A stretch of 64,000 nucleotides of DNA, from positions 22,142,666 to 22,206,665 of the forward strand of contig NC_092579.1 of NCBI RefSeq assembly GCF_037975245.1, read 5' to 3'. How positions within the stretch are numbered: position 1 is the first letter of the stretch; each line of letters begins with the position of its first letter. The position numbers were made by a program, and so were the translations under genes. The notes under the pieces were generated by a model, which saw nothing but the letters and a program-made list of their open reading frames with translations, did no database searches and was not told the origin of the DNA. Source of the stretch: Apostichopus japonicus (taxonomy: Eukaryota; Echinodermata; Holothuroidea; Aspidochirotida; Stichopodidae). Shown here piece by piece: positions 26,701 through 32,675 of the stretch.

Positions 26701-29700
26701 ATTTGTATTGCATTGTATATAATGTCGTCAGAATAGAAAACACACTTCTGGTCTCTAAAACATTATAGAGTTGTGTTAATAAAGGCAGAGTACATTTGGA
26801 TTTGTTCATTCGGTTCCACTATTTTTAGTATTAATCTGCACAGGGAATCTTGGACCGAGTTTCAACCATTTGTTTCAGAACAGATAAATATGATATGGAA
26901 TATCGGGAGATGACGTTTCTTACAATTGAACCATTAGTAAAGTGCATGTAAGAACAGCGAGCTAAAAGTATCTTCTTTATCCTCAAGAAGCTGATCATTA
27001 GGAAGTCTTGCGTTGACAGGGAATCCTTTTAACAAGTTCCTCCTTTGTAGTCAGTAATTATCCCATTAGGGAACAGTATGAAAAGAAGTGGATCTCCTGT
27101 TATTAGACATTCATGTTTCACAAGTGCCGTTCTGTAATCACAGGTGTTAATGTTGGAAGTGCATGTACAAACATACATCCAACATTGGCACAGAGCAATG
27201 GGTTTCCTTGGTGTAAGAAATACCTTTGTTGGTTTCATTTTACCAACATGCCCGGAAAACTCACCCAGCTTCCTTCTCCCCCACCCCCTCCTCCCCCTCC
27301 CCCTCCCCCCAAAAGAGGTTGCTGACAGTCTGGGAATAATCCGATGAGTAAGAATCTCTCTTCCAGGAGCACGCAAGCTTATTGAACGTTCAGTCATAAA
27401 ATCTCATCCAACCACTTCCCTTCTTGCCAAATCTACCCAATCTCCTGTTTATCTTGTCTTTTGGGATGCAATGTAAACGTAGACAGTTTTATTGGAATTT
27501 GTTCATACATATTCTGACAACCACACAAGATTGATGTCTTTTTTTTATTTTCTTGTTTTGTCATTCTGTATGACTTTGAACCACTCAAGAGACAAGGGTA
27601 ATTGAGTGAACAGTATTCAGTAATGTCAAAAGATAAGCTCAAAAGCTGTCTGTTATTTTCGGCTCTGATCTTCATAAGCTGTTACAGTTGAATCCGGTTT
27701 ATCTTTAAGGGGGTTCTGTCCCAACTGTGTTTATCTAAATTGCCCATGTAAGGATTACTTTAACAGATTACAAACCCATTTTCAAATTATTTTCCACGGG
27801 AGAGATATAAACTACTATTAAACAACGAATCCATGGAAAACTGTTTTTTTTTTTCATTCTCTTTTTAAATCTTGGTGATGTCATTTAAATCCTGCAGTTA
27901 GTTACTTTATCAGTGAACAGACGGTGACTCATGTTTCAAATTTAAATCTATTTGATTTTTCAGAAGGTTAAACCTCCAAATTTTCACGTGTGAAGGAGAC
28001 TTTGTCTTCACATATGAAAAAGAAAGAAACAAAATTTTGCTCATGGAAAATTAAACAAAAAGAGTGCATTTTATGGAAATGAAAACAATTCTGAATAAAC
28101 AGATTCTTTAAATACTCTTTTGACAAAAATTAAAGAATTGATAAATTCTTGTCATTGTCCCCATTATTTTCTTTCTTTAATTTCTTGTTTTTACAGACAA
28201 TAGTGATCTAATTGGTTGCACGGTCATAACCAAAGACAAAAGGTAAGACATATTTTTATTTGAATGTAATTTGATGGTTTATATTGTAAGGTACATCTCC
28301 GTCTTTTAATCGTAGATACATTCTAATGTTGCGAAGAGCAAAGAATCGTAGCGGCCCGAGGTCATCGTTTCAAATTCCATTCTTGCCAATATTGCCTTTC
28401 CTCTTGCCAGTTTCCTTAATAATTTCTCAGTCAGTTTTCCATTTGTATATAATAATACTTAAATATATAAACATAGAAAGCCAAATTTCTCCTGGAATCT
28501 CTTTCCTTGACATTTTCTGGAATGGTTTCAAATTTGAAGTGCGATGTAATCCCTGGACATGAGTGAAGGAAATCACCAATGGCAACTAAGGGCTGGATAG
28601 CTCAGTTGGCAGCGTGCAGGGCTCGTAACCCAGGGCTCGTAACCCAGGGCTCGTAACGCAAGGCTCACCGGTTCGAATCCTGATTTAGCGATAAATTTCT
28701 TTGCTCTTCGTTTATAACCTCCCAGTCTGTTTCCTGTTGTTCAAGTACTCATTTAACTTTTATCTTAGTCCCCCACCCTCTCGATACTTCCCCCCCACCC
28801 TTTCGATATGCTATAAGGGTTTTTAGCTCATACCAGCATGCTGGTGTGAGCTATTGTTACAGTGCGGCGTCTATCACTCTATCACTCTATCCGTCAACAA
28901 TTGGTAAAACCGCTCCCACTCACACAGTGTTTGATGGAATTTCATGAAACTTGGACACAAGGACCATTGGGTATAGGGCCATGAGAGATTGTCCGAAATT
29001 TGGGGTCAAAGGTCACCTGTGGGCCGTAATGGGCCATTTTGTGGAAATACGCAAAATGCTTCTTCTCCTACAGATTCTATGGTACAATGTTGAGGGTTTG
29101 TCACGATAGTACTATGGAAGTTTTACCTTCAGGGTGTTCATGAATTTGAGATCAAAGATCAACTAGGGGTCTTTTGTGGCCCGGGCCGCGGCCCTATATT
29201 TTCAAATTGCTTCCGCTCGTACAGTGTATGGCCAGTTATAATATAACTTGGTCACAACGTTCCTCGGGATGAGGGTTACAAGGGGTGTTCGGAAAATTGA
29301 GGTCAAATGTCATTTAGGGGGTCATCGGGGGTCATTCTTTGTAATATTTTCAAACATCTCAATCTCCTCAAGATTTTGATGGATAATATTGAAAGTTGAA
29401 CTGATGATTGTTGGATTGTGTATGAATCAGGTGATGCCTAATAATTTTTGGTCAAAAGTTAATTAATTACAATTAATCCCCATTGTTTAAAAAAATCTGA
29501 GCCTTCACCTTTTTCCCAAAGCTCCTTTAATTTGTCTCCCAGTCTCTGCAGTGTCTGTTTACATTTGTGGTTAAGCTCTGCAGAGGCTGTTAGTGGAATT
29601 AAAGCAGTATTGGGAGTTGTTATTAACTGTTGAACTGTAAGCATGAGAGCCCTATAGCGAATCAGCACTTGCCGATTCTTAGAAGTCTTTGAGCCTGAGG

Positions 29701-32675
29701 TATGTAAGCAGCCAGCCAAAATTTTGGCAAGGAGTGCTTGTGAAGTTATATGTGCTCAGGTAGAGGGGAGATAATAGGGTAGGTCAGTGGTATTGTTTGA
29801 GCATGGAGCTATAAATAGCTCCATGGTTTGAGAGAGTGAGTAAAATAGGATTTAAAGGGGGGAAAAAGGAATTCTGCTAAGGATTCTGCTAACTGAGGGG
29901 GGGGGGAGTATCCCTAATGGGCCCAAAATTGGTGGAATCTGAAAGTGGCCTGAAATTTGGTGGGCCATAAAGTTTTGTGGGCCCTACATTTTTAAGCTCG
30001 AAAAGGTATGAGCTTCTGCACCATTGGTGCTCTAGTTTGAGTAATGCTAGTATGAATGGTGTTTCGTCTCGCGTGACAAATAAATGTATGTACCCCTAGT
30101 CTTCTGTAAAATAGGCTATGTCTTGCTTTGACAAGCCAACTGAATCCATTGCTCCTATATCATCTTCTTCTCTCCTAATCAATCTTCTAATTAAGTCGTG
30201 GTTTATCACAGTATTTTGAAACATTATTTTGATGTGGTTTATTTCTTCACAGCCCACAGAGGGTCAGACGATTCCTCGTGATCAGCACGCATCAGTTGGT
30301 TCTGGTCGAACCAGACAATCGTAAACTAGGCTGGGGTGTCGCACGCTTTGTAGGATTGCTGCAGGTGAATATTAAAAGCCTTCTGTTGCAGATAGGGACA
30401 AAAAAACATGTTATGTTCAAGGGACCTTATATCATATCCACAAACTGCATATTGCAGTGAGGTTTTAAATTTGATCCAAGAATGTAATTAATACTCATGC
30501 ATAATTAGGATACACCTCAATCTACCTAATGAGATCTATTTTTTGTTTACAGCCATTTGGCAACTTCTGATTAAAAGAGTTAAAAGTCATTTAATCTAAT
30601 CCGGGAAAAGGTTGTATCATATGAATATATCATTATATCCTCACATGTGTAAGCCCCTAACGGTTATATGGACTTTATACAGCATAGGCAGCCAAGAATT
30701 GACAACTTCAGAGAAAAGTGCTCTGCCACAATATCCTTCTGCCTAAATTGCAAATGTGATAGTTGCCGAAGGAAATACCCTGTAATCTTACCCGAGCTGC
30801 TTAATGGTCTTGTTTGCTTTGAGATCGAATCATTAATATTTTAAGAATAATATTAGTGCAAGTATATACTGGGCAATATTTTTGATCAACCTCTCATAAC
30901 AATCTTGTAACTTCATATCGTAGTCTGCGGATCCAAATTTTGTGAGTACAAGAACTCTAATTGCTGTACATTTAGAATGTTTTGCCTAAAATGTTTTGAG
31001 TATTAAGTTACTAATGTTGCCAATATGCAACTGGTATTTTAATAATACCAATTTTCCTTGGTGATTAAATGATATATGTTATGAAACAGAGGTCTGCAAC
31101 TCTCAATTGCCATGAAGACATTCACTCTACTGTTGCCAGGTGCATTCAAAATACCAGCAAATGTTTAAAACATCATCTTTGCAGAAATGCAAAGTGCTAC
31201 AACACGATGTGGTTCTCACTTTAAGGTGCAACAAAGTTTTCAACAGTTCTGTTATATTATTTTAAATATTATTTATTTAAATATTTTTTCTAAATATTTT
31301 TTTTCTAAATATTATTTTAGCCATGGGAATATCCCTTTCACTGTGCAGCAGAGTTTTGAGATTCTGCAGAATTTGCTGCTCTAGTTATTCTTGGTTTATG
31401 TTGTTTATCCTTTGTCGTGTAGGACCTGGAGGTGACAGGAGACAAAGATGACAGTCGTTCCCTCCACGTGACCATCCACAAACGTTCCATGGTGTCGCCT
31501 CACGCCAAGTCCACCCCTATCCTGAACGCACGCTTTCAATTCGACGATCACATCAGGTGTATGGCTGCTAAACAGAGACTTACGAAAGGTAGTAGCGGCA
31601 GTGACTCGATGTCTAGCTGCTGATAGAACTTATTTAATAATCTTAATAATCGTTAAAAAACTTATTTGATCAAAGCTCACCGGTATTCTTCCTATAAAGT
31701 TGTGTTTGTCATGACTGGTTGTAACTAGCATTGGAAAGATGACACTTGATTGCTCAAGCAGTCGTGAAAAGTCCTGCCATGAAAGGGTTCTGAATATGCT
31801 TGAATGTAAGCCATAAATCTTGTCCTAATTTCTGAGACTTTTGTGTACTGTGTTTGAAAATTATGCAAAGTCTAATTTGCATATATTGCAAATTAATTTG
31901 CATATAGTTTGTTAATAAAATGCTATTTCTCTAATGGATATCGATGAATCTGTAGAAGAGTGGGAATATGACCAGTCATTACAATTCCTGTATGGTGATA
32001 GATGGTCCAATAACAGGGTAATGGGGACCCATTCTGTACAGTGATAGATGGTCCAATAACAGGGTAATGGGGACCCATTCTGTACAGTGATAGATGGTCC
32101 AATAAACAGGGTGATAGGGACCCATTCTGTACAGTGATAGATGGTCCAATAACAGGGTAATGGGGACCCATTCTGTACAGTGATAGATGGTCCAATAAAC
32201 AGGGTGATGGGGACCCATTCTGTATTGTCATAGATGGTCCCATAACAGGGTAATGGGGACCAGTTCTGTACTGTGATAGATGGTCCAATTACAGAGTAAT
32301 GGGGACCCATTCTGTACTGTGATAGATATTACATCGCCTCTTCATGTAGCATAATTAAGATATTTGCAAATAGAGAATATTTCTTTTCATATTTTACGAG
32401 TGATTGAAATGTTGAGCATTCTAAGAGCTTTGATTGTGGCATCTTCTTTGCAAAATAAGCCAGTGCCACTCACTGCGGTCTTTCTTGTTTCCTTCACCAG
32501 GACGTCAGAAGACCCGGCAAGCTCAAATGATGGCGATATCGGACCTGTTGGAGATCCCTCACTCGTCAGGAAACTATGGGACTGCCGCCCTCAGTGCCCA
32601 CCCAGGTATGGCCATGCCTGTCAGACAAAACGTGGCCAAGAGGAGTAGCTCGGGTGCGACGGACGCCGCCACTCG
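2681..32675 (+). CDS. CLEC16A: CLEC16A homolog (ema), 21 coding exons, 3' end unresolved
   Basis: CLEC16A (Drosophila ema) is an endosome- and lysosome-associated regulator of autophagy; in mammals it works with the E3 ligase NRDP1/RNF41 in mitophagy. Twenty-one exons join without a phase error into 2624 nt (874 codons plus two bases). The family signature is very clear: [20 protein letters not shown] and GDQNDSSVF in exon 2, FFLEKNM in exon 3, FDFSDEE in exon 4, AEHLDHLHY in exon 8, LNVEYLMMD and [10 protein letters not shown] in exon 16, and [12 protein letters not shown] in exon 19. The FPL domain covers roughly residues 50-200 (exons 2-6). Despite the name there is no C-type lectin domain to expect. 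Residues about 370-480 (exons 11-12) are a variable, acidic and proline-rich linker. Human CLEC16A is about 1050 residues, so a Ser/Pro-rich tail of up to 180 residues remains to be placed downstream. Gene symbol is by homology; the start ATG matches the human N-terminus in register. Confidence 0.95.
2755..4931 (+). other. CLEC16A intron 1
   Basis: No gene on either strand. It holds a possible small inverted-repeat element at 3103-3610 (separate entry); the rest is AT-rich unique-looking sequence with a pyrimidine run near 4845-4865. Confidence 0.7.
3103..3610. mobile_element. Possible MITE with 10-bp flanking direct repeats
   Basis: The direct repeat tactactagg at 3103-3112 and 3601-3610 brackets about 490 bp. 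Just inside each end is the inverted motif gaagttcggc (left about 3124-3133, right gccgaacttc 3579-3588). A second inverted pair, gcgaagttcggacac near 3322 and gtgtccgaactttcgc near 3557, lies inside. A 9- to 10-bp duplication would suit a Mutator-like element, but the terminal repeats are imperfect. Confidence 0.5.
4932..5060 (+). CDS. CLEC16A: CLEC16A exon 2
   Basis: Acceptor ctcttcag, donor gtaagt. Contains [20 protein letters not shown] and [11 protein letters not shown], the beginning of the FPL domain. Phase 2 in, phase 2 out. Confidence 0.97.
5721..5854 (+). CDS. CLEC16A: CLEC16A exon 3
   Basis: Acceptor tttttcag, donor gtaagt. Codes for [20 protein letters not shown] and on to [11 protein letters not shown], helical FPL-domain sequence nearly identical to vertebrates. 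Ends in phase 1. Confidence 0.97.
5855..7977 (+). other. CLEC16A intron 3
   Basis: AT-rich intron. I see no exon, RNA gene or recognisable element on either strand. Intron 2 (5061-5720) and intron 4 (8046-8972) are equally plain, apart from a short ggctgtgggtggaagtggg-type direct repetition at 8820-8905 in intron 4. Confidence 0.65.
7978..8045 (+). CDS. CLEC16A: CLEC16A exon 4
   Basis: Acceptor cttcacag, donor gtaaga. Codes for [20 protein letters not shown] followed by DEE, one of the most conserved parts of the FPL domain. Ends in phase 0. Confidence 0.97.
8973..9053 (+). CDS. CLEC16A: CLEC16A exon 5
   Basis: Acceptor tcttgcag, donor gtaagt. Codes for [17 protein letters not shown] and HFFYNE. 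The human protein has an [12 protein letters not shown] counterpart. Phase 0 to 0, 27 codons. Confidence 0.97.
9258..10889 (+). mobile_element. Kolobok-like DNA transposon, TTAA target sites
   Basis: The copy lies in CLEC16A intron 5. TTAA at 9258-9261 and 10886-10889 frames the element (9262-10885, 1.62 kb). The ends are inverted: left agaccaactatggagac, right (reverse complement) agaccaaatatggaggc. A second matching inverted block, around gtgacgtcaa and gtttgtatacc, lies 190-220 bp inside each end (about 9446-9476 and 10648-10682). Long imperfect terminal repeats, TTAA targets and a THAP-domain fragment together point to Kolobok; piggyBac also uses TTAA but lacks THAP. Confidence 0.8.
9561..9806 (+). 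pseudogene. THAP zinc-finger fragment of a transposase
   Basis: An 81-codon frame starts [15 protein letters not shown] and continues [10 protein letters not shown], then [20 protein letters not shown]. This is the first half of a THAP domain: the paired cysteines C-x4-C, the FFRSP segment and the invariant tryptophan are present. The C-terminal zinc ligands (C-x2-H in a VCSEHF-like context) are missing; the frame drifts into unrelated residues after SHAYES and stops. No catalytic domain follows before the right end of the element. It is most likely a decayed transposase N-terminus carried inside the Kolobok-like element. Confidence 0.75.
10890..11994 (+). other. CLEC16A intron 5, distal part
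   Basis: No exon is visible. A (TA)n tract lies at about 11405-11429. Confidence 0.6.
11995..12100 (+). CDS. CLEC16A: CLEC16A exon 6
   Basis: Acceptor cacgcag, donor gtgagt. Codes for [17 protein letters not shown], then [15 protein letters not shown], the end of the FPL domain. Ends in phase 1. Confidence 0.97.
12384..12507 (+). CDS. CLEC16A: CLEC16A exon 7
   Basis: Acceptor cttgcag, donor gtaagt. Contains [19 protein letters not shown], which aligns with the human [15 protein letters not shown] segment just after the FPL domain. Ends in phase 2. Confidence 0.97.
12508..13179 (+). other. CLEC16A intron 7
   Basis: Plain AT-rich intron, with a short palindromic ataatattatattataatatt stretch near 12910-12933. 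Nothing else recognisable. Intron 6 (12101-12383) is short and has a G-rich run at about 12293-12315. Confidence 0.6.
13180..13366 (+). CDS. CLEC16A: CLEC16A exon 8
   Basis: Acceptor cccttgcag, donor gtaagt. Contains [16 protein letters not shown] and [19 protein letters not shown]. Length 187 nt, ends in phase 0. Confidence 0.97.
13367..14658 (+). other. CLEC16A intron 8
   Basis: No gene. It contains a T-then-G homopolymer patch at 13478-13505 and a 53-bp imperfect tandem duplication at 14287-14392. Confidence 0.65.
14287..14392. repeat. 53-bp tandem duplication
   Basis: Two adjacent copies start caaccatggtttt at 14287 and 14340. Each continues through tttcattggtgat and ccctatg-ctggggt with about eight differences. 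Confidence 0.8.
14659..14709 (+). CDS. CLEC16A: CLEC16A exon 9
   Basis: A 51-nt exon (17 codons) with acceptor ttccttacag and donor gtgagt. It ends ILSLFLLSQ, matching the human SLYLLSQ just before VFLIIHHAPLV. It is too short to be found as an open reading frame. Phase 0 to 0. Confidence 0.93.
14710..15895 (+). other. CLEC16A intron 9
   Basis: No exon or repeat recognised. A CCCC-rich patch occurs near 15600-15620. Confidence 0.6.
15896..16009 (+). CDS. CLEC16A: CLEC16A exon 10
   Basis: Acceptor atcctcag, donor gtgagt. Starts [20 protein letters not shown], the equivalent of human VFLIIHHAPLVNSLAEVIL. Phase 0 to 0, 38 codons. A G-rich run follows in the intron. Confidence 0.96.
16010..17252 (+). 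other. CLEC16A intron 10
   Basis: Apart from a T and G homopolymer run at 16030-16060, no recognisable feature on either strand. Confidence 0.6.
17253..17460 (+). CDS. CLEC16A: CLEC16A exon 11
   Basis: Acceptor ctccggtag, donor gttagt. Starts [20 protein letters not shown] and holds [10 protein letters not shown], aligning with human PTETLERSL and QKRPNYKNV. The second half is a glutamate-rich acidic stretch. The donor is weaker than most in this gene. Ends in phase 1. Confidence 0.92.
17461..18691 (+). other. CLEC16A intron 11
   Basis: No exon. At 18350-18410 the sequence cagggtttgcaaccaatgg followed by a G run resembles the end of a hAT-type repeat, but no second end is visible. Confidence 0.5.
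18692..18860 (+). CDS. CLEC16A: CLEC16A exon 12
   Basis: Acceptor ctctcttcag after a long T-rich tract, donor gtgatt. It codes for a proline- and glutamate-rich linker ending [18 protein letters not shown], which matches the conserved human NTTDEEKS motif. Ends in phase 2. Confidence 0.92.
19975..20612 (-). mobile_element. tRNA-derived SINE, split by a LINE tail
   Basis: Minus-strand SINE in CLEC16A intron 12. Its tRNA-like head reads gtggtcaagtggttcaggc (reverse complement of about 20589-20607) and its box-B region aggtttgagtcctgg (about 20203-20217). The body contains the family-specific cataacaacgtaatga / cttgggcaagat-type block and ends near tataaagcgc at 19975. It is the same family as 22300-22605 and 39520-39660. 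The head is interrupted at about 20240-20573 by a LINE 3' fragment. Confidence 0.75.
20245..20573 (+). mobile_element. CR1/L2-like LINE 3' end inserted in a SINE
   Basis: With one frameshift near 20325, the plus strand codes for the C-terminal end of a non-LTR reverse transcriptase protein: [17 protein letters not shown], then [39 protein letters not shown] and [11 protein letters not shown]-stop. The pattern (ALRWLPV-type segment, RT-GDRxF, LWNSLP, FKxxLKTxLF) is typical of CR1/L2 elements. The 3' end reads gcgctatataag then a TTA-rich tail. The fragment is 5' truncated, as is normal for LINEs. Superfamily is inferred from memory of these tails. Confidence 0.78.
20743..20843 (+). CDS. CLEC16A: CLEC16A exon 13
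   Basis: Acceptor catctccag, donor gtgagt. Codes for [13 protein letters not shown], then [18 protein letters not shown], parallel to human RPFLDMVYHALD and DYHALFVLCLLYAMS. Ends in phase 1. Confidence 0.95.
20844..21826 (+). other. CLEC16A intron 13
   Basis: AT-rich intron with poly-T tracts at 21038-21062. No other feature recognised. Confidence 0.6.
21827..22059 (+). CDS. CLEC16A: CLEC16A exon 14
   Basis: The longest exon (233 nt), acceptor catgtcag, donor gttggt, which is off consensus. Contains [14 protein letters not shown] and DRHLACIE, aligning with human YNHPLAERLIRIMN and DVHLACLEG. Phase 1 in and 0 out fit both neighbours. A 100-bp tandem duplication starts just past the donor. 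Confidence 0.94.
22075..22286. repeat. 100-bp tandem duplication after exon 14
   Basis: tttcaccgtcgtgggag occurs at 22091 and 22191. The two 100-bp units, which include gtcggccgtgtctgcgatgg and ggttccatactattacagg, are almost identical. The array begins about 15 bp past the exon 14 donor and is followed directly by a SINE. Confidence 0.92.
22300..22605 (-). mobile_element. tRNA-derived SINE, full-length copy
   Basis: On the minus strand it begins with a tRNA-like head: gtggccaattggctaag (box A), a loop ttcgtga that would give anticodon CGU (Thr), and ggttcgactc (box B). The body follows with cattacgttgtgtccttggg, a central block cacttgcctctctccaccca, and ends gcgctttgagacc...taaagcgctatataaaa. 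The gcgctatataa terminus resembles the LINE tail at 20530-20560, suggesting a shared 3' end used for retrotransposition. Confidence 0.82.
22610..23517 (+). other. CLEC16A intron 14, distal part
   Basis: No gene. A TA-rich block lies at 22727-22830, and short degenerate direct repeats (taaacagt / taaatagt / aaagataaa) lie at 23290-23365. Confidence 0.55.
23518..23613 (+). CDS. CLEC16A: CLEC16A exon 15
   Basis: Acceptor tttggcag, donor gtgaaa. Codes for [20 protein letters not shown], then [12 protein letters not shown], nearly the same as human HFYKGEDIFLDMFEDEY. Phase 0 to 0. Confidence 0.96.
23614..24949 (+). other. CLEC16A intron 15
   Basis: No exon, RNA gene or mobile element recognised, apart from a short GA run at 24053-24066. 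Confidence 0.6.
24950..25078 (+). CDS. CLEC16A: CLEC16A exon 16
   Basis: Acceptor ctctctcag, donor gtgagt. Contains [14 protein letters not shown] and [19 protein letters not shown], the family's most recognisable C-terminal-half motif. Phase 0 to 0. Confidence 0.97.
25079..26271 (+). other. CLEC16A intron 16
   Basis: At 25620-25715 a tttcccaaactgggggtaaa-like start followed by G runs resembles a decayed hAT-type repeat end. No other feature. Confidence 0.5.
26272..26392 (+). CDS. CLEC16A: CLEC16A exon 17
   Basis: Acceptor acctcttag, donor gtaagt. Starts [20 protein letters not shown] and includes [11 protein letters not shown], parallel to human AIRVFFMLRSLSLQLRGE and QLPLTREEDL. Ends in phase 1. 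Confidence 0.96.
26500..26725. repeat. ATTGT pentanucleotide satellite
   Basis: About 225 bp of degenerate five-base repeats (attgt with attgc, attgtg variants), in CLEC16A intron 17. Confidence 0.9.
26726..28196 (+). other. CLEC16A intron 17, distal part
   Basis: A C-rich run (CCCCCTCC units) at 27276-27310 gives proline-rich frames that are not genes. Nothing else recognised. Confidence 0.6.
28197..28242 (+). CDS. CLEC16A: CLEC16A exon 18
   Basis: A 46-nt micro-exon, acceptor tttttacag, donor gtaaga. Codes for [15 protein letters not shown], matching human NNSDLIACTVITKDG. It is too short for an open-reading-frame search. Ends in phase 2. Confidence 0.95.
28590..28690 (+). repeat. tRNA-Thr(CGT)-like sequence with triplicated arm
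   Basis: gggctggatagctcagttgg supplies a good box A and ggttcgaatcc (28670-28680) a perfect box B. The anticodon arm agggctcgtaaccc, loop ctcgtaa, would decode ACG (Thr). That 14-base unit is repeated three times (28618, 28632, 28646), so the molecule could not fold as a normal tRNA. It is a tRNA pseudogene or the head of a SINE. An inverted pair, cgaagagcaaagaa (about 28332) and tttctttgctcttcg (about 28694), brackets the region. Confidence 0.75.
28825..30036. repeat. 1.2-kb dispersed repeat with hairpin ends
   Basis: The left end is a near-perfect palindrome agctcataccagcatgctgg continuing into tgtgagct (28825-28852). The right end carries ggtatgagct (30005-30014), inverted to the left end, then the palindrome gcaccattggtgc (30018-30030) and ctag. 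In between are phrases such as ccgctcccactcacacagtg and gtcaaaggtcacctg, typical of an abundant intronic repeat family in marine invertebrates (memory, not a search). No protein is coded. It lies in CLEC16A intron 18. Confidence 0.6.
30253..30364 (+). CDS. CLEC16A: CLEC16A exon 19
   Basis: Acceptor ttcttcacag, donor gtgaat. Codes for [18 protein letters not shown] then [13 protein letters not shown], like human QRFLAVDIYQMSLVEPD and LGWGVVKFAGLLQ. Ends in phase 0. Confidence 0.97.
30365..31422 (+). other. CLEC16A intron 19
   Basis: AT-rich. A local tandem of taaatattatttatt / ctaaatattttttt units lies at 31262-31318. No gene. Confidence 0.6.
31423..31588 (+). CDS. CLEC16A: CLEC16A exon 20
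   Basis: Acceptor cgtgtag, donor gtagta. Contains [24 protein letters not shown] and [17 protein letters not shown], all with close human counterparts. The -tgtag acceptor and gtagta donor are weaker than average. Ends in phase 1. Confidence 0.95.
31995..32325. repeat. 46-bp minisatellite, about seven copies
   Basis: Units begin gtgatagatggtcc at 31995, 32041, 32087, 32134, 32180, 32227 and 32273. They are 46 bp, or 47 where an extra A occurs (aataaacagg). The third and fifth units share the same variant (aataaacagggtgat), which suggests the array grew partly by a two-unit block. The minus strand is open in three frames only because of the repeat. It lies in CLEC16A intron 20. Confidence 0.95.
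32501..32675 (+). CDS. CLEC16A: CLEC16A exon 21 (last firm exon)
   Basis: Acceptor ccttcaccag, donor gtgagt. Starts [20 protein letters not shown], the counterpart of human GRIQARRMKMQRIAALLDLP. After residue about 837 the sequence becomes Ser/Ala/Arg-rich and no longer aligns. It ends CG in phase 2 at a good donor, so at least one more exon must follow. Confidence 0.9.

Noticed and set aside
27113-27397. Proline-rich frames
   Set aside because: Due to a CCT/CCC run in intron 17; no homology and no splice context.
29459-29719. 86-codon minus-strand frame beginning [11 protein letters not shown]
   Set aside because: It lies in the 1.2-kb dispersed repeat and shows no recognisable domain. A decayed transposon protein is possible but not supportable.
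31912-32310. Three overlapping minus-strand frames of 79-132 codons
   Set aside because: Created by the 46-bp minisatellite, whose unit happens to lack stops; they would be repeats of one phrase and lie inside an intron.
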